This document shows, one piece after another, positions 12,475-24,500 of a stretch of DNA of 64,000 nt; position 1 is the first letter of the stretch; every line of letters begins with the position of its first letter. Source of the DNA: Cloeon dipterum (Eukaryota; Arthropoda; Insecta; Ephemeroptera; Baetidae). The stretch covers positions 26,898,501 through 26,962,500 of the forward strand of contig NC_088787.1 in the NCBI RefSeq assembly GCF_949628265.1. Direction: 5' to 3'. Made by a program: the position numbers and the translations under genes. The notes below the pieces were generated by a model. It was given only the letters and a program-made list of their open reading frames with translations. It searched no databases and was not told where the DNA came from.

Positions 12475-13101
12475 TAAAAGAAAAAAAATTCATTGATTTT
12501 TTCGCTTGATTCCGAAACTTCTCGTCACAATCTATTCAACGTTGTGCTAATTATGGTGTAAATTCCTGGTGAAATATTTTTTCTGGTGAAATAAATCATG
12601 ATTTTAAATTAGAAGATGGCGCTCGCCGCTTGATTAGCATGCAAGCTTTGCAGCTGATTTTCACAGATATTTAACTACAACCTAGGTAAATTTGAGCTAT
12701 TTTCCACATTTTCTTAGCTTATTTAAAGTAAAGGTATAAATTTTAATTCAGTATTGTCAGCACCGATCCACTCAAAAAAAAAAGAATGGGCGTTGATTAC
12801 ATTTCCGAAACTTTCAACAGTAAAATATAACATATTTTATTACTGATTCTACAATATTGTTAAGCTCAATTCCTAGTCGCGGAAAAATAGCTCAACTTTC
12901 AATAACCAAACGCGAATTTCTTTTTATTGTTGTTTATTGTCACAAATTGTCAAATACATTCATGTTAAAGCAAGTCATCAAAAATATATATAAGCATGTG
13001 AGAAAAGGCAGCACTCCTGGCAAACAACTTACGAAAGCCCTGTCCAGGAGGACAGGGCCGGAGTGGGCCCAGACTAGTATCGAAAACACATCACTAACAC
13101 T

Positions 13102-13320
13102 TTAAAAACTTGAAATCACGTATTTCTTGCAGAGAGGAATAAACTGCGCCACACTACATGTCTTCATCACAGGTTGAAGATCGTTCCAAAATTTTACCAC
13201 TCGATAGTCGAACACATTTTTACCGAGATCAGTGCGGTATGTTAAGGTACTTGTTGCAAGTAAGGGGCAACAATCAATTCGACAAATAAATTTGGGCGTT
13301 TGTTGAAAAAATTTCATTCA
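13102..13320 (-). mobile_element. Non-LTR retrotransposon (LINE) C-terminal remnant
   Basis: The minus-strand reading frame contains YRTDLGKNVFDYRVVKFWND followed by LQPVMKTCSVAQF. This matches the segment that closes many LINE reverse-transcriptase ORFs, a T-x-L-x-K-x-x-F-x-x-R-V-V-x-x-W-N pattern followed by an S-x-x-x-F motif. Only about 70 residues are left and no catalytic FADD-type motif is seen nearby. It is therefore a dead fragment, and its clade cannot be assigned. Confidence 0.5.
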
Positions 13321-14517
13321 GCCTGCTGCGGCACTTCTGAAGTAAAGTATATTGAAGAGAGAAATCGTAGAGACAATAGCGAGCTTTAGCTCACGTGGTG
13401 CGTGGAGAATTCTCTGGAATTTGCTTCCTGTTTGTTTTTCTTTCATTCATAGTTTATGAATGGAATTTTTGGCCTTCATGAAGTGCGGCAAGCAACTCAT
13501 ATTTCACCTGATTTTCTCTCTTGAGGGCCTTTTTTGTATTGGCCGTATCACTGACTCAAAAGAGGTACATACTTGAAACGTAGGAGGCCTTTACAAAATC
13601 AACAATAGCCACTATACATATTATTCAGTAAATGAATGGACTTTCACAATTGTCACTGCTCGACTTTTTTCTCTCCCTTCAGCAAAGAATTCCTAAGTGA
13701 CAAAGAAGTATTCAATGGCTTTGAGAGCATCTCATCAATCAGGGGAATGACCTCTAAACAGTATTGTCGGTGTTGTTGCTTTGAAGTGGCCTGTGGTGAA
13801 GGTTGACAAGGAACAAAAATGAATTGTACCTTAACATACGCGAGATTAATTTGTTGTTCATAGGGCTGTGAATTTTAGAGGGTTGACTATTTTTTTCTGA
13901 TGGCCTCTTTATTGGGTTATTATTAACTTATTACTAAAAAAATCCTGCCAGTGTTACTTGTTAATAAAGGTTGAGACACACATATTTAATAGCCTAAAAA
14001 TAGTTTCAAATTATAACAAACTCAGGTTGACAATTTTCAAGCCGACACACAATAAATTACTCAGGGTTCAATGGATTTTGATGAGATTTTTTTGCGTAAG
14101 CTTTACCCTAATTGATCGACAAATCAGTTGAGAAAACTCCGATTTTCCCATTTTTTCTGGTTTCGCGGGTGTTCAAAGGTCAAAATATGAGAATTTTGAG
14201 TGCTTCATAACTTTGCTCAGGGCGGTCATAGAACAAAAATTAAAAAAAACCGTTTATTCGTGTTAACATGGAAAAACTTTTATGTTGACCTCAAAGTGGT
14301 AGGTCCAGGTCAAAACATTAATTTTTTATTTTAAATTTGAAAAAGAATGTATTGAAATTTTTATTTTTTTCGTAGCCATTATGTAGAGCACAAAAAATTA
14401 AGTTATAAACGTTAAAATTTGGAATGGCGTTTTGTCTCATTTTTTTTTATAAAAAATTAGCTTTTTTAAATAAAAAAATCAAAACCCCTTGTTTTTCGAA
14501 GTTTGTATTCAACCTGC

Positions 14518-15030
14518 ACTTGACCCTCAAATATCACTCAAATTCTGCCAGCATGGCAAAAGCCCTATTATATTCAATGCGAGCCTCTGGTTTGGTTAAA
14601 TTAATCGGTAAAAATAAACAAGCGAAATTTGCAATTTTATTTCTATTGAATATTTTGATTGAAAAGTTGAAAAGTAGTGGAGATATTAAAAATATGAACA
14701 ATAACCAGCCAGGTGGCTCGCATAGTAAATTTAGGTATCTATTCTAGCTGCTCTCAATGTCAGAGATATCAAAAGGTGGTTACTTTAATTAAGTGACTCA
14801 AAATGCTCAAATAGATCAACGAACTGGGAGGCGACCGGCGCTGACTCGCCACTACTTGCTATTTTTCACATCTATCCAGCGGTTTTAAGAACAAATGTCT
14901 TACGTTTCAATAAACGAAACGGGAGGCCAAATGGTGGCCATATTGGGCCCAATCTCCGCTGCGGCCACTCGAGCCCCATTTAATCCGCTCGGCGGTGATA
15001 TTGGGCTCATAACCCACGGGATGTGTTGAG
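14518..15030 (-). repeat. R1-related repeat copy, diverged
   Basis: This shares CACTTGACC..TCACTCA..TTCT with the 53765 copy, CTCAAATAGATCAACGAA and GCTGACTCGCCACTA with the 46186 copy, and a closing CCACGGGATGTGTTGAGCAG that matches CCACGGGATATGCTGAGCAG at about 46455. Its orientation is the same as the 46186 copy. Confidence 0.55.
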
Positions 15031-16266
15031 CAGAAGTTCAAAAAATAATTAAACTGTGCTCGCGCTCGCATACACGCTAAGAGATGAGAGCGAGCAACAG
15101 CTTATGCAACCTGCATTACACCCAAGTTCTCATATTGCATAACTCACTGACTTCCCACCCATGCGCTGCTAGTTCTCATTGGTACTTACAATTAGGAGTG
15201 TCATTTTGAATATCATGAATTTTAGTTAAATCTCTGTTGTTGGTTGCTTTTTCAGAAATGAATTGAATATTTCATGATAGACACTAAGAGTCCGTTATTA
15301 TTCTTTATTTTTATTAAAAGTTATTAAAATAGCCAGCAGGTTATCAATTAATTTTAATCGTGAGGATTTAGATTGTGTGTTTAAGGTAATATAAAGTAAT
15401 ATAAAAGAAATTTTTTACTCAGCAACCGTTTTCGTTTAAAAATGTCATAATTCCAGATTTTATTGCAATTGGGTGGTAAAAAATATTACATCAATGAACA
15501 CAAAGAGTGGAAATAACATCTATCCCTGCAACCCAAATACGACATCTAAGTCATTGTTAGGTACACTTTAATAGTCACATTATTTAATTATTCTAGATCG
15601 ATCAATTCTCCGAAAATTTTCAAAATTTTAAATTTAATATGATGAAGGGTTATGTCATCTGGCATTAAGTTCACTTACATAATTATTTTTATTGTATTCG
15701 TTTAAAAATAATATTCTTGCAATGGTCAATACAATAAATACATTGAATAGAAAATTTAAAAGCAAGAAATTTATTTTGCCGATGTTCAATTATTTAATTA
15801 TTCTTGTTCAAATTGATTATGTTAAACCAATTTGAGTTATTCGCGGTACAAAGCGCATGCAGGTTCTTAGTTATTGTTTTATTTCGTTTCGGGCACGCCG
15901 ACGTTGACTCAGTAGAGTCCAGAACTAACCATAGGCGGTAGGGCAAGGGACCGTGGGGCTGTTGTGAACCTCGGCTTTCGTTCAGCTTGGGATACAGAAC
16001 AAAAAAATCCCCAGCGCGATCCGAGCCGCTCTCTGCTTTTGTGCCACAAGCACACAAGACGGTTCTTTTATTCCTCTCGCCTGGAACCCCACCCCCCGCG
16101 TTCGCCCTATATTTTAGAGCGATTTCCAAACTCTAAAAAATCTCGCTATATTGTTTAAAACACATCACTGTTTGATGCACTGAATGATTCATTTTGAACA
16201 ATGAATTTTGTTGTGGGAGCCGAGTGCCGAAACTGACAGGGGCCTGTAAATATACGCGTCCCATTT

Positions 16267-16353
16267 TTTTGCTCTTTTTATCCCAGGGCGCGCACTGCAC
16301 TGGCATGAATGCTGAAACCCGGGTCCCAATAACACCGCGAACCAGCCCACTGA
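16267..16353 (+). repeat. R1 repeat fragment
   Basis: Near-identical to the 5' part of the 5570 copy: CTCTTTTTATCCC, GGGCGCGCACTGCACT, AATGCTGAAACCCGGGTCCC, CAATAACACCGCGAAC. A short deletion is present after TATCCC. Confidence 0.8.
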
Positions 16354-16838
16354 ACATAGAGGAGACCAACCCTTTGGCCTCCCCTGAATTTCCCAGTAGC
16401 TCGTCAGCTGTTGTTATCAATTTGGCTCGGCCGCATTTTCGTGCCCTTTTTTCCCTCCTGTATAAATATCGCTGGCCCACCGTGCGCCGTCACCCAGCCA
16501 AAATGCCCATCTTGTAGCTCTCGAACTCGTTTTACCCCACGGTCATATCTATATTAATTGTACCAGAAGCAAAACTTTCAATTTGGTTTTTAATTAATAT
16601 TTTAGACGCAAAATTATTGTCAAGTGCAGCGTGGGTGCCAATTCTGACAATACGTATCTCGTCTTTAAATAATAATACTGTACATAATGTTAACGAACGA
16701 GAGATAAAAATTGCTGATGTCAACCTGAACAATCACACTTTTTGCCCATCCCTGATATGAATAATCGCGATTGAATTGCGTATATATTGGAAGTGATTTA
16801 CGAGTGAGATTCAAATTGTTGATAAACACACAGGCATC

Positions 16839-19380
16839 ATGAACAAACTTTTGATCTTGCTCTTTGCCGCCTTAGCAGCCGCTTCAGAGGTAACTTTTTT
16901 AAATTCTAGTTCAACAGAATTTTATACTGTTGTATAGAGCTCCCACTTTTACTTTCAAGTATTTTTCATAACATGAACCAACATTGATTTTGATCGAATC
17001 ACTTGAATTGAGATTAAATATTATCTTGGTTTAAAGTTGTTCAAAATACAAGTACAAGTTAATGACACAAATTTGGCCAATCTGTGTATTCAACTTTCTT
17101 ATTTTTACTCTCTTGTAAGTCAAATACTAACTATTTAAGGTTTGCATCGCGTATTTGATGAGATGAAATAATTTCTAAAAATTTCATTTGAGTTTAACTG
17201 AATTACTAATAAGAGTTAAAAATTGTTAGCAGCCACAATTAAAAGAGCGCTTTCTCCTGGAATAAATATTTTTGAAAATCTTGAACTAAATATTGTCAGT
17301 TTCATTTTATTTTATCTCTTTTTGTAGGAATTAGGTCCGCAGAAAGTGATATGGATGGATCCAGTCCGCGACGTCCAAATGCGTCCTCGAGCAGGTGCGG
17401 CATTTCGATTGATTTGCAAACAGTGTAAAAATAGACGAATGACATGTGTAATGCTTAATTGACAGTCGATTCGCGGCTGCTAGACGTTGACGGCGGACGT
17501 CCTGCCGATGATGGTGATGTTGCCTACCAAGCAGGCATTCTGGCCAATCATGGCGTTTTCTGCAGCGGATCTCTCATTACCGAAAGTGCCATCCTCACCA
17601 TTGCGCACTGCGTTGACGGGTAAGACGCGTCGTTTCCGGGCATTCTTTTTTTAAGAGTCTCGATGAGAGCGGTGCTAAAGGTCATACTGATACAATGATG
17701 AGAATAAGTAACAAATTGGTGACGATATTGATTAAAGTAATGGAATTTACAATAGCCCAAGTATTTAAACTTGTTTTTTCTGCGGGAATTACAATTTTGC
17801 TATGTTGCAGGAAGTGAAATTCCTATAATCAAACAATCATAAGTGCATAATACACTTGCACAAAGTTCAGTGTCATTTCAAATCAGCAATAGGAAGAATT
17901 ATTCCCTTGCTATCGCATCGTGTGTTTCATGAAACTTCTGTTATTTGCGGTCTCTAAGCACATGAATAAAAAAGCAATTTGGAGCTAATCAGCCACTTGA
18001 GATATTATCGAGTGCGCATTAAAGTGAATGTTGCTTTATCAACAGGCGTCGTTTTTTGCAGTTCTCTTTGTCGGCACCTTAACAATAATCTAACTTTTGA
18101 ATCTGAACAACCAACTCTACATGTTTCCAAAAGTGATAACATGTGTTTCGTGCAATAAGCTGAGTAATTCCACTATCGACAATCTAGACGTCAATGTCAG
18201 GATCAAGATGACCAGTATTTTTATTTTGTTCAAGTGTGATGTAATATTCAAACTGTGACTACACTATAGTTAAGTTTTTGTGCTGATGCAGTGCTAAAAA
18301 TTGTTGATAAGCAATATTTTTTTAATATTATAATGGTACCTGAAGAAACCCCATGTAAACCTTAACTACTTTTTTGCATTTTTCGCCGTAAAGTCGTAAT
18401 GTGTGGGAAATCTACCTGGGCAAAGTGCAATTGGTCCCATCTGATGGCGACCCAGACCTGAAGAGGCATGTCATATTTTCAAATCACGGGATAGTCCACG
18501 AGCAGTACGATGCATGGAGCAACACAAACGCAGTAGCAATCATCCGACTTCCTGGACCAGTCACCTTCTCAAGTAATATTTCGCTTCATTTAAAAAGCGC
18601 AGCCGTTCATTATAATTCCAACTTCTGATTTTTCAGAGTACATCAAGCCCATTTTGCTGCCGAAGCTGTCGCAGATTCAAGAGTGGCAGCAGAGGAGCGG
18701 ACCCAACAACATCACTGGTTGGGGTATCGCTACGAGAGGTTTTGCATTAATTTTCTCCTTATATAAGCATGAGTATTCATAAATCTCAATGTGAACCGGT
18801 TCAGTCTATCATTATGCCCCATTAGTAGTCAAACGAACGGAATACCAACGCATAATATCTTCAAAATTCTCTCTAAAATTTTAGGCTAAAGAAATACGTA
18901 TACTTTACTCGTTCACTCTAAATTATAATTATTATTTTTTACGCCTAAATGAAGAAATGTATTTGAGATGACGATACTATAAGCTTAATTCTGTTAATTA
19001 GGAGAGATGAATCCAGAGGATCGATTGAAGGTCATTATAACTAACATAATTAGCAATGACGACTGTGGCAAAGTGTACGGCGCCAGCATCATCCACGAGT
19101 CGATGCTCTGCTTCGAACAAAGAAATACGAGCCCTGCCAGTTGCTACGTGAGCATGAAGGGTTTTGAAATGATGCCGCCACTAATTATTGTTGCAACTGT
19201 TGACAGGGAGATGCAGGTGCTCCGATCGTGGTTGAGGACAATGTGCACAATGTGCAGATCGGCATCGTGCTCTACGGTTCGAGGCAGCAGTGCAGTGACA
19301 AGCTGCCCGGCATGGCCATCAGAACCGCACCGTTTGTTGAATGGATCGCGTCGCACGGAGGTCCAGCCGTCAGACCGTGA
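16839..19380 (+). CDS. Chymotrypsin-fold serine protease homologue (catalytically dead), 290 aa
   Basis: Seven exons: 16839-16889, 17328-17394, 17466-17619, 18394-18572, 18637-18738, 19002-19147 and 19207-19380. Exon 1 is a signal peptide (MNKLLILLFAALAAASE). The S1 fold is recognisable from the His region TIAHC (His87), the ITGWGIAT segment and the C-terminal FVEWIASHG helix. Two catalytic positions are changed: the usual NDIALI is NAVAII (Ala137 for Asp), and GDSGGP is GDAGAP (Ala236 for Ser). No RIVGG-type activation site is visible. It is therefore a secreted serine protease homologue. In arthropods such proteins act as cofactors or adhesive partners in clip-protease and melanisation cascades, but this one has no clip domain. 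An AATAAA lies at 19414-19419. The lipocalin gene follows on the same strand. Confidence 0.9.
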
Positions 19381-20029
19381 TTCCAACTCTCTCCAAATAC
19401 TTTTCTTAACCAAAATAAACGCATTTTCTATAAAAACTGAACTCTTGCTTGGGCCAATCGCTGTCAATTAACGCTATTAAAATAACGTGAAATAATTTTC
19501 CCTTGGTTGTAAAGTTGTCCTTTGATCGCAGCAATAAATTAAATAATATGAACATAAATTATTTTTTGCTGATTTGCGTCATTTTATTTGACAATTCATA
19601 AAAAGGCAATAACAATAATTAATAAAAAAAAGTTTCTCACGTAAATCATTTTAAGCTTTTTAGAGAGGCAATTTTTAACGCCTATTCATCATCCCTTCTG
19701 TCAATCTAATAAATTATCCTGCAACAATTGCGTTTCAAAAGTTACAAATAGAAAACAGATCATCAAAGAGCGATAAATGTGCATCAAGGTCTGCTTAACA
19801 AGCGAGTTCTGCAGTTGCATGGGTTTCAATCAAGTGGTGCGTCATTGCACTCACACGCGCTTGCGTTTTTCTCCAAGGATGTAGGGAGAGTTGTCGCAAT
19901 GAGCAGGGCGAAATATCGCATCTTCTGGTCCATGTGACAGGATTTCCTCCGCCTCGATAAAAGCTCGTCGCACTCGAAAAGCAGCCGCGGAGCCATCCGC
20001 CCATCGATAATTCTGCCGAATGCGTGACA
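19381..20029. other. Intergenic gap with protease-homologue 3' UTR and lipocalin promoter
   Basis: About 650 bp. It contains the AATAAA at 19414-19419 and a GC-richer stretch from about 19800 to the lipocalin ATG, likely promoter and 5' UTR. The long antisense frames in that stretch lack any recognisable protein. Confidence 0.45.
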
Positions 20030-21274
20030 ATGAGTGCAATTAGATTGATTGCTCTTTTCGTTTTGGCCGCTTCTCTGGCCACCGTGCAGGCCCGCTTGCC
20101 GCGTCGACACCAGGTCCTCTGCTCCAACCTCAAGCCGGTCAGCATTGTCGATCAAAAGGCGGTAAGTCGATTTCAAAATGAGCATTCAAAAAATCTCTCG
20201 AATATGAAACCATGACACAATCCGTAAGATTGAAAAAAAAAGAAAAATGTTTCATAATATTTTTGTTAAGGTAGAAAAACGTTATTTGGATGTTTTCAGT
20301 ATTTTTAGAGTGCCCTAATGTTCCTACAATGATTTTTTTAATTCAAATAAAACACAGAACGATAGAAATTGCATCATTATCAATACATCAATTTATAAAA
20401 AGCATTTGACTGTATTGTTAACCAAAATTAAAACAGATAAATTAAATGCTTAATAGTTTAAAGTCAGTTTGCGTTATTTGTATCGACTGCTCTACTTTCA
20501 GCTGGAAGGATCTTGGCTGACCGTGGAGTCAATCCTGCTTCGAAATGGGTACCCTGAGTCAAACGAAGATTCTCGAAGCAAGGTTTGCGTTCGCACGTCG
20601 ATTTTTGACGCATCGTCAAGAGGCCTGAGCATGCGATCAGACATAAAAAGAGGCGCGGAGAAACGGAAAACTGGCGTGACTAAAATCGAAATATCTGACC
20701 CCTTGGAACCCGGACGATGGACCTTGATGGCTAAAAGACCTTCCACTCTTAGTAAATTCTTATTTTATCTACACTACCATTCATAATTTAACTTCTTACA
20801 AAATGCAGAATTATTCTACAAAAATCTTATTTGCCAGCAAAATGAAATTAAAATTTAAGGAATTTTAAAATATTTTGTATCTCTATAGAATGGTCATGGT
20901 TAAACCCGACGAATGAAGTGATTTATTAATTAATTTCAAACATAAATAATAAATCAAACATAAATAACTTCTTCTTCTTCTGTCTCTGATCGATTCTTTA
21001 GTCATAAAACAAAACTTGATTTTCAGATTCTGAATTGATGGTAGTTGCCGTGAGATCCAGCGAATTCCTTGTGCTGGCCTACTGCCAGCCGCTCTCCCTG
21101 AGTGACGAAGGAGAAGCCGATAGACCCGCCCTCTGGGTCAAAGTCCTCGGGCGCCCTTCCGCCTACGGAGGAGTGTCCATCAGCACCAGGGATCTGCACT
21201 CGCTGAGGAACCGTCTGTCCGAAATGCTTGGACTGCGAGAATTAAATTCCGTGCGCTACGACACTTCATGCTAG
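20030..21274 (+). CDS. Secreted lipocalin (apolipoprotein D / Lazarillo-like), 209 aa
   Basis: Three exons: 20030-20161, 20502-20751 and 21027-21274. The start ATG gives a signal peptide (MSAIRLIALFVLAASLATVQA). Exon 2 opens with the lipocalin signature G-x-W as LEGSWLTVE (Trp49). A paired cysteine precedes it in LCSNLKP. Exon 3 supplies the strand FLVLAYCQPL, matching the V-x-x-x-C-Q/R element in insect lipocalins, and a C-terminal helix (RDLHSLRNRLSEML) ending in Cys. The family binds small hydrophobic ligands such as pigments, retinoids and odorants outside the cell; the ligand here is unknown. An AATAAA is at 21319-21324, overlapping the 3' region of the convergent EGF receptor gene A. 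Confidence 0.75.
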
Positions 21275-21330
21275 ATCGATTTCTCGGCATTTTATAATTG
21301 CTTAAGGCATTTTTATCAAATAAACGTATC

Positions 21331-21336
21331 TTTATT
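21331..21336 (-). terminator. Candidate poly(A) signal of receptor gene A
   Basis: AATAAA read on the minus strand (TTTATT on plus), about 210 bp after the stop of gene A. It lies within 15 bp of the plus-strand AATAAA of the lipocalin gene, so the two convergent 3' UTRs probably overlap. Confidence 0.4.
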
Positions 21337-21544
21337 TTTAAATATAATATATTCACAACTTTATACAGTTTGGCACACGCAAGTACTCTATCGCGTCTCA
21401 TTCATTTTAACCTGGGAATTTTTTGCCGATTGTTCTTTTCAAAAATATTCTGGTTCGCGTAATTCAAGCATTATGTTTTGTACATTGTTGGGAAAAACAC
21501 CAAGCGCAGCTATTAGCAATCACCTCACGTCAGCTCTTTGACGT

Positions 21545-24500
21545 TCAAATCGCTGCGCCGTTCGCAACTTCGCTGGTGGCAGTCTTGCTGTAACCTTCGG
21601 AAACTCGGAACTCTTCTTTTCTTCTCCGCAAGAATAAGAAGGCGCCTATCGCAATCGCTGCGACGATCACCGCAAACACAACAAACGCGATTACTCCACC
21701 TACGGACGAGCCCGAATCCGAACCGTCCTGAGATGCTGCAGGGGACACTATCAACTCGCACAGCTCGCCTGGAATGTGGAAAATGGAAGAAATATTAAAA
21801 TTGAGTGGCAATTTTAAAGCAGTGAATCCTATAAGGAGTAAGTTGACGATTTTGGCGCTTACGGGAGAAAATAGCATTTTTGCGCGTTTCCTAGAAAATG
21901 CTTCTTAAAACGCCTGCCTTGTTCGTAAGAGTTATTCGTTGAAGCCGTTGAAGCGGAAAAGTTATAAGGAATGCTAATGATTATGCGAGTAATTTTAAGC
22001 ATTTAACTCAACAAACAAATGAAAAAGGGATTTCTTGTTTGTCACTTTACCTATTCAATCCATCTAATTGTAACAAGCACGTATATGCCTTACGTTTACA
22101 GTTGGTTGAGCGCACGCAAGAAGTGAATCATGAATATTGCATTTGGCGTGTGTGAATTCATTACAAGTGAAGGCTCTGTACTAAGAAGAAGTAGAAGTAA
22201 TTATTGTTTGCCTTATAGCTATAGAGCTGAAAAGTAGTAGCTTGAACGTAAAGAACGAAATAGAGCTCAGGTGTGGAAAGAAATAATTAAAAGGAAAAAT
22301 CCGTAAATCGTAACCGTAATAAAATCACATCAACAGAAAGAAAACTTAAGTGTCACGTCAATTATTTGAGAAAAATTATTAATTTTTCTACACGCTGCAA
22401 ACTGTATTTAGACACTGTCAGGCCTATACTTATATTTGTCCAATAAATATTTTCCTATGGTTATACACAACATTTTTGTGACTTTAAACCAACCAAAGGT
22501 TAATATTTTAGTTAGACTTAATAGTCAATATGAAACAACGCGATAGAATTTCACTCTCGCAATCAATCAATTTAAAACATAATAAATAATTTAAGTTCAT
22601 TCAGAGTAAATTATATTCTATAAAAGGGAGAAACACAAAAATTAAAGAGAGTGCCTAAATTGAAGAAATTCAAATGTGTCGTCAATTTTCATATCCTGCG
22701 CGTTGATTATTGCTAAAAAATTAATTAACTAAAAATTGATTAGAAATATTATTTTTTTTTTCAAAAATCAACTATATAATCAAACCTTTAGGTTTCCAAA
22801 TGTGCATATATCTGTTCTGCAAACTGAACACAATATTCAATATAAAAATCATCTCACCTTCAAATCCATCCTTGCAAATGCAGGAGCCGTCCTCGTTGGA
22901 GCAGGAGGCCTCGTTGGTGCAGTTTAGCAGACACTCATTGGCGCAGTCGACGCCCCACGTGTTGTCTGAGCACAGCTCATTACAGAAGCGGCCCGTCCAG
23001 CCGGCGGGGCAGTTGCAGGCGCCGTCCACGGGGTCACACTCGGCCCCATTCTCACACAGGCACCGCGAGATGCACCCCTCGCCGTACGTGTCGGATGGGC
23101 AGCTCTCGGAGCAGTCGGCGCCGCTCCAGCCCGCCGCACAGGAGCAATTGCCGCTGACGGAGTCGCACTCGGCGCCGTTCTTGCACTCGCACTGCTGCGA
23201 GCAGTTGGCGCCGAACTTGTCCGCCGGACACACCAGGTCGCACTTATGGCCGGTGTAGCCGTGGCTGCAGGAGCAGTGGCCGGTCTGCGGATCGCACTCG
23301 GCGCCGTTGCTGCACTCGCACTCACGCGCGCAGTCGTTGCCCCACCGGCCCTTGGGGCAGTCGGACTCGCACTCGGGGCCGGTCTTGCCCGGCGGGCACA
23401 GACAGCGACCGGTCTGAGGGTCGCACTCGGTCACCGACTGGCACATGCACTTTTGGCTACAGCGCAGACCGAATCGGCCGGCGGGGCACTGGCTCGCGCA
23501 GTCGCTGCCCTCCCAGCCCGGCTGGCAGATGCACTCGCCTGTAAAAGGGGAGGTTCAGATTAATCTCATTTTCAGGAAAGCTATGCATTTGAGGGTGCGG
23601 CACTAATATTTAACACTTACACGGTTCTCAACCACACCCGCTGGATAGAAATTTTAACGCTTTGATTCAAAAATTGTGCTTGAATTATTTATTAGGTTAT
23701 AATTATGGTTATTTTATCTGAATAATAATATATGTTATGTGTGTTAGGATATTTGTATATCTTCATAGAAGTAGGATTTATGTATGAGGAAAACAAATGA
23801 AATCATCCAGGAGAGTGATAAATTGTAAACAGATGATATTGCATGCAACGAGCAATAATGCTTACAATTTGAGAGGGGGACTTGTGCGGCCAAGGCTAAA
23901 ATGTGTATCACGCTCACAATTCAGCTGCATGGTAAATAAGACTCACTAACTTTAGATATTAACTGTGCAGAGTGTTACAGATGATAAAAAAATATAATTG
24001 AATAACTCTTTAAAAAAACTTGATATGCGTAAGCTACCAAATGGCTATAGGCATTTCCTGCCAGCGAAATGTATTCAACTCTGCGTAGTTACGCTAAGGG
24101 CTGCTTCTATTATTAATTTAAGGAACGAAGAAACCCCACTCAGGATTAATCCTCGGTAGAAAGGTGTTTGGGCATGGAATTAGTCAGGATCGTAAGAGGT
24201 ACGAAATTGAATAGTTATATTACGTTTTCTGATTTTTCTCAATTTCTTTCACTCGTTTAATTTTACGCGAGTTCCCAAAAAAATGAGGCAGTAATTTTCC
24301 AGTTTTTAAGCATGAAATTAAAAAAAACACCAAGAGTTCCTTAATTCCAGCATTAAAATCGCCACTGATGTTCAATTGCTTTTTGGAACTTAATTAAATC
24401 ATCGAATGATGTGTAGGCATGCAATCAAAATCAAAATGAAATATATACATATTAGTTAAACATTAATTTAACTAATAATTTCTAAGATTTTTACTGGGCT

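Larger units (their letters stand above)
10202..16838. other. Gene-poor, repeat-bearing region
   Basis: About 6.6 kb with no gene that I can support. It contains R1 copies, a retrotransposon remnant at 13102-13320, and two sequences sharing GGGCTGTGAATTTTAGA-type text (near 11405 and 13863) that look like another repeat. There are GC-rich islands at 10455-10550, 11180-11350 and 15890-16530. The last includes a TATAAATA at about 16459, but no exon follows it. Confidence 0.5.

Noticed and set aside
16430-16530. TATAAATA in a GC-rich block, resembling a core promoter
   Set aside because: No exon lies downstream before the protease-homologue gene, and the block sits in repeat-derived sequence.
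22800-23563. Ala/Ser-rich plus-strand frames opposite gene A
   Set aside because: Composition artefact of the EGF repeats on the other strand.
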